In this document: one piece after another, positions 24,681 to 38,817 of the stretch | Position numbering within the stretch: position 1 is the stretch's first letter | How the letters are laid out: each line of letters begins with the position of its first letter | Source: Sepiola atlantica | Lineage: Eukaryota > Mollusca > Cephalopoda > Sepiida > Sepiolidae | Length of the DNA: 64,000 bases | Direction: 5' to 3' | NCBI GenBank assembly: GCA_963556195.1 | Contig: CAUVYP010000244.1 | Location: 1,302,001 to 1,366,000, forward strand | Position numbers and translations under genes: made by a program | The notes under the pieces: model-generated | Seen by the model: only the letters and a program-made list of their open reading frames with translations | Database searches by the model: none | Told to the model about the DNA's origin: nothing

Positions 24681-27600
24681 TTAGCGCGTTTTAAAGTTGA
24701 TATCGCTTTTGTTTATAACGTCCACATTTATTCGAATTGTGCAACGAAACTTTGCAGACAGTCGCGGAGACACATTTTCTACTGAAGTACCAAGTTTCAG
24801 AAGTGCAGCTCTTGTACTGCCGGAGATATGTCGATACAAACTGAATACGCAAAACATCAACTAAATTAAGCCTGTTTTAAAGTTGATATCGCTTTTGTTT
24901 ATAACTTCCACATTTATTCGAATTGTGAAACGAAACTTTGCAGACAGTCTCGAATAGGCCTTTTCTACTGAAGTACCAAGTTTCAGAAGTGCAGCTCTTG
25001 TACTGCCGGAGATAGGCCGATACAAACTGAATACGCAAAACATCAACAAAATTTAGCGCGTTTTAAAGTTGATATCGCTTTTGTTTATAACTTCCACATT
25101 TATCTGAATTGTGCAACGAAACTTTGCAGACAGTCTCGAATAGGCCTCCTCTAATGAAGTACAAAGTTTCAGAAGTGCAGATCTTGTACTGCCGGAGATA
25201 TGTCGATACAAACTGAATACGCAAAACATCAACAAAATTTAGCGCGTTTTAAAGTTGATATCGCTTTAGTTTATAACTTCCACATTTATTCGAATTGTGC
25301 CACGAAACTTTGCAGACAGTCGCGGAGCCACATTTTTAACTGAAGTACCAAGTTTCAGAAGTGCAGCTCTTGTACTGCCGGAGATATGTCGATACAAACT
25401 GAATACGCAAAACATCAACAAAATTTAGCGCGTTTTAAAGTTGATATCGCTTTTGTTTATAACTTCCACATTTATTCGAATTGTGCAACGAAACTTTGCA
25501 GACAGTCGCGGAGACACATTTTCTACTGAAGTACCAAGTCTCAGAAGTGCAGCTCTTGTACTGCCGGAGATATGTCGATACAAACTGAATACACAAAATA
25601 TCAACAAAATTTAGCGCGTTTTAAAGTTGATATCGCTTTTGTTTATAACTTCCACATTTATTCGAATTGTGCAACGAAACTTTGCAGACAGTCTCGAATA
25701 GACCTTTTCTACTGAAGTACCAAGTTTCAGAAGTGCAGCTCTTGTACTGCCGGAGATATGTCGATACAAACTGAATACGCAAAACATCAACAAAATTTAG
25801 CGCGTTTTAAAGTTGATATCGCTTTTGTTTATAACTTCCACATTTATTCGAATTGTGCAACGAAACTTTGCAGACAGTCGCGGAGACACATTTTCTACTG
25901 AAGTACCAAGTCTCAGAAGTGCAGCTCTTGTACTGCCGGAGATATGTCGATACAAACTGAATACACAAAATATCAACAAAATTTAGCGCGTTTTAAAGTT
26001 GATATCGCTTTTGTTTATAACTTCCACATTTATTCGAATTGTGCAACGAAACTTTGCAGACAGTCTCGAATATGCCTTTTCTACTGAAGTACCAAGTTTC
26101 AGAAGTGCAGCTCTTGTACTGCCGGAGATATGTCGATACAAACTGAATACGCAAAACATCAACAAAATTTAGCGCGTTTTAAAGTTGATATCGCTTTTGT
26201 TTATAACTTCCATATTTATTCGAATTGTGCAACGAAACTTTGCAGACAGTCGCGGAGACACATTTTCTACTGAAGTACCAAGTTTCAGAAGTGCAGCTGT
26301 TGTACTGCCAAAGATATGTCGATACAAACTGAATACGCAAAACATCAACAAAATTTAGCGCGTTTTAAAGTTGATATCGCTTTTGTTTATAACTTCCACA
26401 TTTATTCGAATTGTGCAACGAAACGTTGCAGACAGTTGCGGAGACACATTTTCTACTGAAGTACCACGTTTCAGAAGTGCAGCTCTTGTACTGCCGGAGA
26501 TATGTCGATACAAACTGAATACGCAAAACATCAACAAAATTTAGCGCGTTTTAAAGTTGATATCGCTTTTGTTTATAACGTCCACATTTATTCGAATTGT
26601 GCAACGAAACTTTGCAGACAGTCGCGGAGACACATTTTCGACTGAAGTACCAAGTTTCAGAAGTGCAGCTCTTGTACTGCCGGAGATATGTCGATACAAA
26701 CTGAATACGCAAAACATCAACTAAATTAAGCCTGTTTTAAAGTTGATATCGCTTTTGTTTATAACTTCCACATTTATTCGAATTGTGAAACGAAACTTTG
26801 CAGACAGTCTCGAATAGGCCTTTTGCACTGAAGTACCAAGTTTCAGAAGTGCAGCTCTTGTACTGCCGAAGATAGGCCGATACAAACTGAATACGCAAAA
26901 CATCAACAAAATTTAGCGCGTTTTAAAGTTGATATCGCTTTTGTTTATAACTTCCACATTTATCTGAATTGTGCAACGAAACTTTGCAGACAGTCTCGAA
27001 TAGGCCTCCTCTAATGAAGTACCAAGTTTCAGAAGTGCAGATCTTGTACTGCCGGAGATATGTCGATACAAACTGAATACGCAAAACATCAACAAAATTT
27101 AGCGCGTTTTAAAGTTGATATCGCTTTAGTTTATAACTTCCACATTTATTCGAATTGTGCCACGAAACTTTGCAGACAGTCGCGGAGCCACATTTTTAAC
27201 TGAAGTACCAAGTTTCAGAAGTGCAGCTCTTTTACTGCCGGAGATATGTCGATACAAACTGAATGCGCAAAACATCAACAAAATTTAGCGCGTTTTAAAG
27301 TTGATATCGCTTTTGTTTATAACTTCCACATTTATTCGAATTGTGCAACGAAACTTTGCAGACAGTCGCGGAGACACATTTTCTACTGAAGTACCAAGTC
27401 TCAGAAGTGCAGCTCTTGTACTGCCGGAGATATGTCGATACAAACTGAATACACAAAATATCAACAAAATTTAGCGCGTTTTAAAGTTGATATCGCTTTT
27501 GTTTATAACTTCCACATTTATTCGAATTGTGCAACGAAACTTTGCAGACAGTCTCGAATAGGCCTTTTCTACTGAAGTACCAAGTTTCAGAAGTGCAGCT

Positions 27601-29888
27601 CTTGTACTGCCGGAGATATGTCTATACAAACTGAATACGCAAAACATCAACAAAATTTAGCGCGTTTTAAAGTTGATATCGCTTTTGTTTATAACTTCCA
27701 TATTTATTCGAATTGTGCAACGAAACTTTGCAGACAGTCGCGGAGACACATCTTCTACTGAAGTACCAAGTTTCAGAAGTGCAGCTCTTGTACTGCCGGA
27801 GATATGTCGATACAAACTGAATACGCAAAACATCACCAAAATTTAGCGCGTTTTAAAGTTGATATCGCTTTTGTTTATAACTTCCACATTTATTCGAATT
27901 GTGCAACGAAACTTTGCAGACCGTCTCGAATAGGCCTTTTCTACTGAAGTACTAAGTTTCAGAAGTGCAGCTCTTGTACTGCCGGAGATATGTCGATACT
28001 AACTAAATACGCAAAACATCAACAAAATTTAGCGCGTTTTAAAGTTGATATCGCTTTTGTTTATAACTTCCACATTTATTCGAATTGTGCAACGAAACTT
28101 TGCAGACAGTCGCGGAGACACATTTTCTACTGAAGTACCAAGTTTCAGAAGTGCAGCTCTTGTACTGCCGGAGATATGTCGATACAAACTGAATACGCAA
28201 AACATCAACAAAATTTAGCGCGTTTTAAAGTTGATATCGCTTTTGTTTATAACTTCCACATTTATTCGAATTGTGCAACGAAACTTTGCAGCCAGTCGCG
28301 GAGACACATTTTCTACTGAAGTACCAAGTCTCAGAAGTGCAGCTCTTGTACTGCCGGAGATATGTCGATACAAACTGAATACACAAAATATCAACAAAAT
28401 TTAGCGCGTTTTAAAGTTGATATCGCTTTTGTTTATAACTTCCACATTTATTCGAATTGTGCAACGAAACTTTGCAGACAGTCTCGAATAGGCCTTTTCT
28501 ACTGAAGTACCAAGTTTCAGAAGTGCAGCTCTTGTACTGCCGGAGATATGTCGATACAAACTGAATACGCAAAACATCAACAAAATTTAGCGCGTTTTAA
28601 AGTTGATATCGCTTTTGTTTATAACTTCCATATTTATTCGAATTGTGCAACGAAACTTTGCAGACAGTCGCGGAGACACATTTTCTACTGAAGTACCAAG
28701 TTTCAAAAGTGCAGCTCTTGTACTGCCGGAGATATGTCGATACAAACTGAATACGCAAAACATCACCAAAATTTAGCGCGTTTTAAAGTTGATATCGCTT
28801 TTGTTTATAACTTCCACATTTATTCGAATTGTGCAACGAAACTTTGCAGACCGTCTCGAATAGGCCTTTTCTACTGAAGTACTAAGTTTCAGAAGTGCAG
28901 CTCTTGTACTGCCGGAGATATGTCGATACTAACTAAATACGCAAAACATCAACAAAATTTAGCGCGTTTTAAAGTTGATATCGCTTTTGTTTATAACTTC
29001 CACATTTATTCGAATTGTGCAACGAAACTTTGCAGACAGTCGCGGAGACACATTTTCTACTGAAGTACCAAGTTTCAGAAGTGCAGCTGTTGTACTGCCG
29101 GAGATATGTCGATACAAACTGAATACGCAAAACATCAACAAAATTTAGCGCGTTTTAAAGTTGATATCGCTTTTGTTTATAACTTCCACATTTATTCGAA
29201 TTGTGCAACGAAACGTTGCAGACAGTTGCGGAGACACATTTTCTACTGAAGTACCAAGTTTCAGAAGTGCAGCTCTTGTACTGCCGGAGATATGTCGATA
29301 CAAACTGAATACGCAAAACATCAACAAAATTTAGCGCGTTTTAAAGTTGATATCGCTTTTGTTTATAACTTCCACATTTATTCGAATTGTGCAACGAAAC
29401 TTTGCAGACAGTCTCGAATAGGCCTTTTCCACTGAGGTACCAAGTTTCAGACGTGCAGCTCTTTTACTGCCGGAGATATGTCGATACAAACTGAATACGC
29501 AAAACATCAACAAAATTTAGCGCGTTTTAAAGTTGATATCGCTTTTGTTTATAACTTCCACAGTTATTCGAATTGTGCAACAAAACTTTGCAGACAGTCT
29601 CGAATAGGCCTTTTCTACTGAAGTACGAAGTTTCCGAAGTGCAGCTCTTGTACTGCCGGAGATATGTCGATACAAACTGAATACGCAAAACATCAACAAA
29701 ATTTAGCGCGTTTTAAAGTTGATATCGCTTTTGTTTATAACTTCCACATTTATTCGAATTGTGCAACGAAACTTTGCAGACAGTCGCGGAGACACATTTT
29801 CTACTGAAGTACCAAGTTTCAGAAGTGCAACTCTTGTACTGCCGGAGATATGTCGATACAAACTGAATACGCAAAACATCAACAAAAT
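24681..29888 (+). repeat. 28-monomer tandem duplication, copy a (5,208 bp)
   Basis: The unit contains two family 1 6-mers (24681-25796, 26541-27656), the P-A dimer, two P-A-D-R-E units and Q-K-T-V. It is repeated at once at 29889. I found no substitution between the copies outside the first monomer: 'gaatagacc' (25702/30910), 'ttttcgactg' (26640/31848), 'tttcaaaagtg' (28706/33914) and 'gcaacaaaac' (about 29582/34790) are all shared. That makes it the youngest event visible in the left half. Confidence 0.88.
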
Positions 29889-32800
29889 TTAGCGCGTTTT
29901 AAAGTTGATATCGCTTTTGTTTATAACTTCCACATTTATTCGAATTGTGCAACGAAACTTTGCAGACAGTCGCGGAGACACATTTTCTACTGAAGTACCA
30001 AGTTTCAGAAGTGCAGCTCTTGTACTGCCGGAGATATGTCGATACAAACTGAATACGCAAAACATCAACTAAATTAAGCCTGTTTTAAAGTTGATATCGC
30101 TTTTGTTTATAACTTCCACATTTATTCGAATTGTGAAACGAAACTTTGCAGACAGTCTCGAATAGGCCTTTTCTACTGAAGTACCAAGTTTCAGAAGTGC
30201 AGCTCTTGTACTGCCGGAGATAGGCCGATACAAACTGAATACGCAAAACATCAACAAAATTTAGCGCGTTTTAAAGTTGATATCGCTTTTGTTTATAACT
30301 TCCACATTTATCTGAATTGTGCAACGAAACTTTGCAGACAGTCTCGAATAGGCCTCCTCTAATGAAGTACAAAGTTTCAGAAGTGCAGATCTTGTACTGC
30401 CGGAGATATGTCGATACAAACTGAATACGCAAAACATCAACAAAATTTAGCGCGTTTTAAAGTTGATATCGCTTTAGTTTATAACTTCCACATTTATTCG
30501 AATTGTGCCACGAAACTTTGCAGACAGTCGCGGAGCCACATTTTTAACTGAAGTACCAAGTTTCAGAAGTGCAGCTCTTGTACTGCCGGAGATATGTCGA
30601 TACAAACTGAATACGCAAAACATCAACAAAATTTAGCGCGTTTTAAAGTTGATATCGCTTTTGTTTATAACTTCCACATTTATTCGAATTGTGCAACGAA
30701 ACTTTGCAGACAGTCGCGGAGACACATTTTCTACTGAAGTACCAAGTCTCAGAAGTGCAGCTCTTGTACTGCCGGAGATATGTCGATACAAACTGAATAC
30801 ACAAAATATCAACAAAATTTAGCGCGTTTTAAAGTTGATATCGCTTTTGTTTATAACTTCCACATTTATTCGAATTGTGCAACGAAACTTTGCAGACAGT
30901 CTCGAATAGACCTTTTCTACTGAAGTACCAAGTTTCAGAAGTGCAGCTCTTGTACTGCCGGAGATATGTCGATACAAACTGAATACGCAAAACATCAACA
31001 AAATTTAGCGCGTTTTAAAGTTGATATCGCTTTTGTTTATAACTTCCACATTTATTCGAATTGTGCAACGAAACTTTGCAGACAGTCGCGGAGACACATT
31101 TTCTACTGAAGTACCAAGTCTCAGAAGTGCAGCTCTTGTACTGCCGGAGATATGTCGATACAAACTGAATACACAAAATATCAACAAAATTTAGCGCGTT
31201 TTAAAGTTGATATCGCTTTTGTTTATAACTTCCACATTTATTCGAATTGTGCAACGAAACTTTGCAGACAGTCTCGAATATGCCTTTTCTACTGAAGTAC
31301 CAAGTTTCAGAAGTGCAGCTCTTGTACTGCCGGAGATATGTCGATACAAACTGAATACGCAAAACATCAACAAAATTTAGCGCGTTTTAAAGTTGATATC
31401 GCTTTTGTTTATAACTTCCATATTTATTCGAATTGTGCAACGAAACTTTGCAGACAGTCGCGGAGACACATTTTCTACTGAAGTACCAAGTTTCAGAAGT
31501 GCAGCTGTTGTACTGCCAAAGATATGTCGATACAAACTGAATACGCAAAACATCAACAAAATTTAGCGCGTTTTAAAGTTGATATCGCTTTTGTTTATAA
31601 CTTCCACATTTATTCGAATTGTGCAACGAAACGTTGCAGACAGTTGCGGAGACACATTTTCTACTGAAGTACCACGTTTCAGAAGTGCAGCTCTTGTACT
31701 GCCGGAGATATGTCGATACAAACTGAATACGCAAAACATCAACAAAATTTAGCGCGTTTTAAAGTTGATATCGCTTTTGTTTATAACGTCCACATTTATT
31801 CGAATTGTGCAACGAAACTTTGCAGACAGTCGCGGAGACACATTTTCGACTGAAGTACCAAGTTTCAGAAGTGCAGCTCTTGTACTGCCGGAGATATGTC
31901 GATACAAACTGAATACGCAAAACATCAACTAAATTAAGCCTGTTTTAAAGTTGATATCGCTTTTGTTTATAACTTCCACATTTATTCGAATTGTGAAACG
32001 AAACTTTGCAGACAGTCTCGAATAGGCCTTTTGCACTGAAGTACCAAGTTTCAGAAGTGCAGCTCTTGTACTGCCGAAGATAGGCCGATACAAACTGAAT
32101 ACGCAAAACATCAACAAAATTTAGCGCGTTTTAAAGTTGATATCGCTTTTGTTTATAACTTCCACATTTATCTGAATTGTGCAACGAAACTTTGCAGACA
32201 GTCTCGAATAGGCCTCCTCTAATGAAGTACCAAGTTTCAGAAGTGCAGATCTTGTACTGCCGGAGATATGTCGATACAAACTGAATACGCAAAACATCAA
32301 CAAAATTTAGCGCGTTTTAAAGTTGATATCGCTTTAGTTTATAACTTCCACATTTATTCGAATTGTGCCACGAAACTTTGCAGACAGTCGCGGAGCCACA
32401 TTTTTAACTGAAGTACCAAGTTTCAGAAGTGCAGCTCTTTTACTGCCGGAGATATGTCGATACAAACTGAATGCGCAAAACATCAACAAAATTTAGCGCG
32501 TTTTAAAGTTGATATCGCTTTTGTTTATAACTTCCACATTTATTCGAATTGTGCAACGAAACTTTGCAGACAGTCGCGGAGACACATTTTCTACTGAAGT
32601 ACCAAGTCTCAGAAGTGCAGCTCTTGTACTGCCGGAGATATGTCGATACAAACTGAATACACAAAATATCAACAAAATTTAGCGCGTTTTAAAGTTGATA
32701 TCGCTTTTGTTTATAACTTCCACATTTATTCGAATTGTGCAACGAAACTTTGCAGACAGTCTCGAATAGGCCTTTTCTACTGAAGTACCAAGTTTCAGAA

Positions 32801-35096
32801 GTGCAGCTCTTGTACTGCCGGAGATATGTCTATACAAACTGAATACGCAAAACATCAACAAAATTTAGCGCGTTTTAAAGTTGATATCGCTTTTGTTTAT
32901 AACTTCCATATTTATTCGAATTGTGCAACGAAACTTTGCAGACAGTCGCGGAGACACATCTTCTACTGAAGTACCAAGTTTCAGAAGTGCAGCTCTTGTA
33001 CTGCCGGAGATATGTCGATACAAACTGAATACGCAAAACATCACCAAAATTTAGCGCGTTTTAAAGTTGATATCGCTTTTGTTTATAACTTCCACATTTA
33101 TTCGAATTGTGCAACGAAACTTTGCAGACCGTCTCGAATAGGCCTTTTCTACTGAAGTACTAAGTTTCAGAAGTGCAGCTCTTGTACTGCCGGAGATATG
33201 TCGATACTAACTAAATACGCAAAACATCAACAAAATTTAGCGCGTTTTAAAGTTGATATCGCTTTTGTTTATAACTTCCACATTTATTCGAATTGTGCAA
33301 CGAAACTTTGCAGACAGTCGCGGAGACACATTTTCTACTGAAGTACCAAGTTTCAGAAGTGCAGCTCTTGTACTGCCGGAGATATGTCGATACAAACTGA
33401 ATACGCAAAACATCAACAAAATTTAGCGCGTTTTAAAGTTGATATCGCTTTTGTTTATAACTTCCACATTTATTCGAATTGTGCAACGAAACTTTGCAGC
33501 CAGTCGCGGAGACACATTTTCTACTGAAGTACCAAGTCTCAGAAGTGCAGCTCTTGTACTGCCGGAGATATGTCGATACAAACTGAATACACAAAATATC
33601 AACAAAATTTAGCGCGTTTTAAAGTTGATATCGCTTTTGTTTATAACTTCCACATTTATTCGAATTGTGCAACGAAACTTTGCAGACAGTCTCGAATAGG
33701 CCTTTTCTACTGAAGTACCAAGTTTCAGAAGTGCAGCTCTTGTACTGCCGGAGATATGTCGATACAAACTGAATACGCAAAACATCAACAAAATTTAGCG
33801 CGTTTTAAAGTTGATATCGCTTTTGTTTATAACTTCCATATTTATTCGAATTGTGCAACGAAACTTTGCAGACAGTCGCGGAGACACATTTTCTACTGAA
33901 GTACCAAGTTTCAAAAGTGCAGCTCTTGTACTGCCGGAGATATGTCGATACAAACTGAATACGCAAAACATCACCAAAATTTAGCGCGTTTTAAAGTTGA
34001 TATCGCTTTTGTTTATAACTTCCACATTTATTCGAATTGTGCAACGAAACTTTGCAGACCGTCTCGAATAGGCCTTTTCTACTGAAGTACTAAGTTTCAG
34101 AAGTGCAGCTCTTGTACTGCCGGAGATATGTCGATACTAACTAAATACGCAAAACATCAACAAAATTTAGCGCGTTTTAAAGTTGATATCGCTTTTGTTT
34201 ATAACTTCCACATTTATTCGAATTGTGCAACGAAACTTTGCAGACAGTCGCGGAGACACATTTTCTACTGAAGTACCAAGTTTCAGAAGTGCAGCTGTTG
34301 TACTGCCGGAGATATGTCGATACAAACTGAATACGCAAAACATCAACAAAATTTAGCGCGTTTTAAAGTTGATATCGCTTTTGTTTATAACTTCCACATT
34401 TATTCGAATTGTGCAACGAAACGTTGCAGACAGTTGCGGAGACACATTTTCTACTGAAGTACCAAGTTTCAGAAGTGCAGCTCTTGTACTGCCGGAGATA
34501 TGTCGATACAAACTGAATACGCAAAACATCAACAAAATTTAGCGCGTTTTAAAGTTGATATCGCTTTTGTTTATAACTTCCACATTTATTCGAATTGTGC
34601 AACGAAACTTTGCAGACAGTCTCGAATAGGCCTTTTCCACTGAGGTACCAAGTTTCAGACGTGCAGCTCTTTTACTGCCGGAGATATGTCGATACAAACT
34701 GAATACGCAAAACATCAACAAAATTTAGCGCGTTTTAAAGTTGATATCGCTTTTGTTTATAACTTCCACAGTTATTCGAATTGTGCAACAAAACTTTGCA
34801 GACAGTCTCGAATAGGCCTTTTCTACTGAAGTACGAAGTTTCCGAAGTGCAGCTCTTGTACTGCCGGAGATATGTCGATACAAACTGAATACGCAAAACA
34901 TCAACAAAATTTAGCGCGTTTTAAAGTTGATATCGCTTTTGTTTATAACTTCCACATTTATTCGAATTGTGCAACGAAACTTTGCAGACAGTCGCGGAGA
35001 CACATTTTCTACTGAAGTACCAAGTTTCAGAAGTGCAACTCTTGTACTGCCGGAGATATGTCGATACAAACTGAATACGCAAAACATCAACAAAAT
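29889..35096 (+). repeat. 28-monomer tandem duplication, copy b (5,208 bp)
   Basis: This is the second copy of 24681-29888. The junction monomer at 29889 has 'ataacttccac', matching neither the 'ataacgtccac' of 24681 nor the 'attacttcc' of the N monomer that would follow V in the parent. The exact breakpoint therefore cannot be set within this monomer. Copy b ends at 35096, and N follows at 35097, as at 18916. Confidence 0.86.
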
Positions 35097-36956
35097 TTAG
35101 CGCGTTTTAAAGTTGATATCGCTTTTGTTTATTACTTCCACATTTATTCGAATTGTGCAACGAAACTTTGCAGACAGTCGCGGAGACACATTTTCTACTG
35201 AAGTATTAAGTTTCAGAAGTGCAGCTCTTGTACTGCCGGAGATATGTCGATACAAACTGAATACGCAAAACATCAACAAAATTTAGCGCGTTTAAAAGTT
35301 GATATCGCTTTTGTTTATAACTTCCACATTTATTCGAATTGTGCAACGGAACTTTGCAGACAGTCGCGGAGACACATCTTCTACTGAAGTACCAAGTTTC
35401 AGAAGTGCAGCTCTTGTACTGCCGGAGATATGTCGATACAAACTGAATACGCAAAACATCACCAAAATTTAGCGCGTTTTAAAGTTGATATCGCTTTTGT
35501 TTATAACTTCCACATTTATTCGAATTGTGCAACGAAACTTTGCAGACCGTCTCGAATAGGCCTTTTCCACTGAGGTACCAAGTTTCAGAAGTGCAGCTGT
35601 TGTACTGCCAAAGATATGTCGATACAAACTGAATACGCAAAACATCAACAAAATTTAGCGCGTTTTAAAGTTGATATCGCTTTTGTTTATAACTTCCACA
35701 TTTATTCGAATTGTGCAACGAAACTTTGCAGACAGTCGCGGAGACACATTTACTACTGAAGTACCAAGTTTCAGAAGTGCAGCTCTTGTACTGCCGGAGA
35801 TATGTCGATACAAACTGAATACGCAAAACATCAACAAAATTTAGCGCGTTTTAAAGTTGATATCGCTTTTGTTTATAACTTCCACATTTATTCGAATTGT
35901 GCAACGGAACTTTGCAGACAGTCGCGGAGACACATCTTCTACTGAAGTACCAAGTTTCAGAAGTGCAGCTCTTGTACTGCCGGAGATATGTCGATACAAA
36001 CTGAATACGCAAAACATCACCAAAATTTAGCGCGTTTTAAAGTTGATATCGCTTTTGTTTATAACTTCTACATTTATTCGAATTGTGCAACGAAACTTTG
36101 CAGACAGTCTCGAATAGGCCTTTTCCACTGAGGTACCAAGTTTCAGAAGTGCAGCTGTTGTACTGCCAAAGATATGTCGATACAAACTGAATACGCAAAA
36201 CATCAACAAAATTTAGCGCGTTTTAAAGTTGATATCGCTTTTGTTTATAACTTCCACATTTATTCGAATTGTGCAACGAAACTTTGCAGACAGTCGCGGA
36301 GACACATTTTCTACTGAAGAACCAAGTTTCAGAAGTGCAGCTGTTGTACTGCCAAAGATATGTCGATACAAACTGAATACGCAAAACATCAACAAAATTT
36401 AGCGCGTTTTAAAGTTGATATCGCTTTTGTTTATAACTTCCACATTTATTCGAATTGTGCAACGAAACGTTGCAGACAGTTGCGGAGACACATTTTCTAC
36501 TGAAGTACCAAGTTTCAGAAGTGCAGCTCTTGTACTGCCGGAGATATGTCGATACAAACTGAATACGCAAAACATCAACAAAATTTAGCGCGTTTTAAAG
36601 TTGATATCGCTTTTGTTTATAACTTCCACATTTATTCGAATTGTGCAACGAAACTTTGCAGACAGTCTCGAATAGGCCTTTTCTACTGAAGTAACCAGTT
36701 TCAGAAGTGCAGCTCTTTTACTGCCGGAGATATGTCGATACAAACTGAATACGCAAAACATCAACAAAATTTAGCGCGTTTTAAAGTTGATATCGCTTTT
36801 GTTTATAACTTCCACATTTATTCGAATTGTGCAACGGAACTTTGCAGACAGTCGCGGAGACACATCTTCTACTGAAGTACCAAGTTTCAGAAGTGCAGCT
36901 CTTGTACTGCCGGAGATATGTCGATACAAACTGAATACGCAAAACATCACCAAAAT
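34353..36956 (+). repeat. Family 2 run Q-K-T-V-N-D-R/F1-E-D-F1-F2-Q-K-D
   Basis: This is the counterpart of 18172-20775 at offset 16,181. Its first four monomers belong to the end of the 5,208-bp copy b. Marks such as 'attacttcc' (about 35131), 'catttactac' (about 35748) and 'ctgaagaacc' (about 36315) are shared. The Q monomer differs: 'ttgcggagac' here, 'ttgcagagac' at about 20294. Confidence 0.84.
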
Positions 36957-37886
36957 TAAGCGCGTTTTAAAGTTGATATCGCTTTTGTTTATAACTTCCA
37001 CATTTATTCGAATTGTGCAACGAAACTTTGCAGACAGTCTCGAATAGGCCTTTTCCACTGAGGTACCAAGTTTCAGAAGTGCAGCTGTTGTACTGCCAAA
37101 GATATTTCGATACAAACTGAATACGCAAAACATCAACAAAAGTTAGCGCGTTTTAAAGTTGATATCGCTTTTGTTTATAACTTCCACATTTATTCGAATT
37201 GTGCAACGAAACTTTGCAGACCGTCTCGAATAGGCCTTTTCTACTGAAGTACTAAGTTTCAGAAGTGCAGCTCTTGTACTGCCGGAGATATGTCGATACA
37301 AACTAAATACGCAAAACATCAACAAAATTTAGCGCGTTTTAAAGTTGATATCGCTTTTGTTTATAACTTCCACATTTATTCGAATTGTGCAACGAAACTT
37401 TGCAGACAGTCGCGGAGACACATTTTCTACTGAAGTACCAAGTTTCAGAAGTGCAGCTCTTGTACTGCCGGAGATATGTCGATACAAACTGAATACGCAA
37501 AACATCAACAAAATTTAGCGCGTTTTAAAGTTGATATCGCTTTTGTTTATAACTTCCACATTTATTCGAATTGTGCAACGAAACGTTGCAGACAGTTGCG
37601 GAGACACATTTTCTACTGAAGTACCAAGTTTCAGAAGTGCAGCTCTTGTACTGCCGGAGATATGTCGATACAAACTGAATACGCAAAACATCAACAAAAT
37701 TTAGCGCGTTTTAAAGTTGATATCGCTTTTGTTTATAACTTCCACATTTATTCGAATTGTGCAACGAAACTTTGCAGACAGTCTCGAATAGGCCTTTTCT
37801 ACTGAAGTAACCAGTTTCAGAAGTGCAGCTCTTTTACTGCCGGAGATATGTCGATACAAACTGAATACGCAAAACATCAACAAAAT
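36957..37886 (+). repeat. Family 2 fragment F1-R-E-Q-K
   Basis: The order is F1 36957 ('gatatttcgat', ending 'caacaaaag'), R 37143, E 37329, Q 37515, K 37701. From here to the right edge no G, S, L or P monomer is seen, so this is the border between the mixed left part and the pure family 2 right part. Confidence 0.8.
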
Positions 37887-38630
37887 TTAGCGCGTTTTAA
37901 AGTTGATATCGCTTTTGTTTATAACTTCCACATTTATTCGAATTGTGCAACGAAACTTTGCAGACAGTCGCGGAGACACATCTTCTACTGAAGTACCAAG
38001 TTTCAGAAGTGCAGCTATTGTACTGCCGGAGATATGTCGATACAAACTGAATACGCAAAACATCACCAAAATTAAGCGCGTTTTAAAGTTGATATCGCTT
38101 TTGTTTATAACTTCCACATTTATTCGAATTGTGCAACGAAACTTTGCAGACAGTCTCGAATAGGCCTTTTCCACTGAGGTACCAAGTTTCAGAAGTGCAG
38201 CTGTTGTACTGCCAAAGATATGTCGATACAAACTGAATACGCAAAACATCAACAAAATTTAGCGCGTTTTAAAGTTGATATCGCTTTTGTTTATAACTTC
38301 CACATTTATTCGAATTGTGCAACGAAACTTTGCAGACAGTCGCGGAGACACATTTTCTACTGAAGTACCAAGTTTCAGAAGTGCAGCTGTTGTACTGCCA
38401 AAGATATGTCGATACAAACTGAATACGCAAAACATCAACAAAATTTAGCGCGTTTTAAAGTTGATATCGCTTTTGTTTATAACTTTCACATTTATTCGAA
38501 TTGTGCAACGAAACGTTGCAGACAGTTGCGGAGACACATTTTCTACTGAAGTACCAAGTTTCAGAAGTGCAGCTCTTGTACTGCCGGAGATATGTCGATA
38601 CAAACTGAATACGCAAAACATCAACAAAAT

Positions 38631-38817
38631 TTAGCGCGTTTTAAAGTTTATATCGCTTTTGTTTATAACTTCCACATTTATTCGAATTGTGCAACGAAAC
38701 TTTGCAGACAGTCTCGAATAGGCCTTTTTCTACTGAAGTAACCAGTTTCAGAAGTGCAGCTCTTTTATTGCCGGAGATATGTCGATACAAACTGAATACG
38801 CAAAACATCAACAAAAT
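38631..38817 (+). repeat. 187-bp K monomer (T insertion)
   Basis: Five T's at 38725-38729 ('ggcctttttctac') replace the usual four. The same insertion is at 51001-51005 in the K monomer 50907-51093. This copy also has 'aaagtttatatcgc', which loses the GATATC present in almost every other monomer. Confidence 0.9.

Larger units (their letters stand above)
20776..36956 (+). repeat. Segmental duplication, copy 2 (10,973 bp plus a nested 5,208 bp)
   Basis: The first part (20776-29888) matches copy 1 at offset 10,973. The last part (35097-36956) matches 18916-20775 at offset 16,181, which equals 10,973 + 5,208. The excess is the tandem duplication inside this copy. At least six substitutions separate the copies up to 29888: 11614/22587, 13987/24960, 14729/25702, 15314/26287, 15667/26640 and 17733/28706. 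Another lies near 20294/36475. At 36957 the sequence departs from the G monomer of 20776 and continues as F1. Confidence 0.87.
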
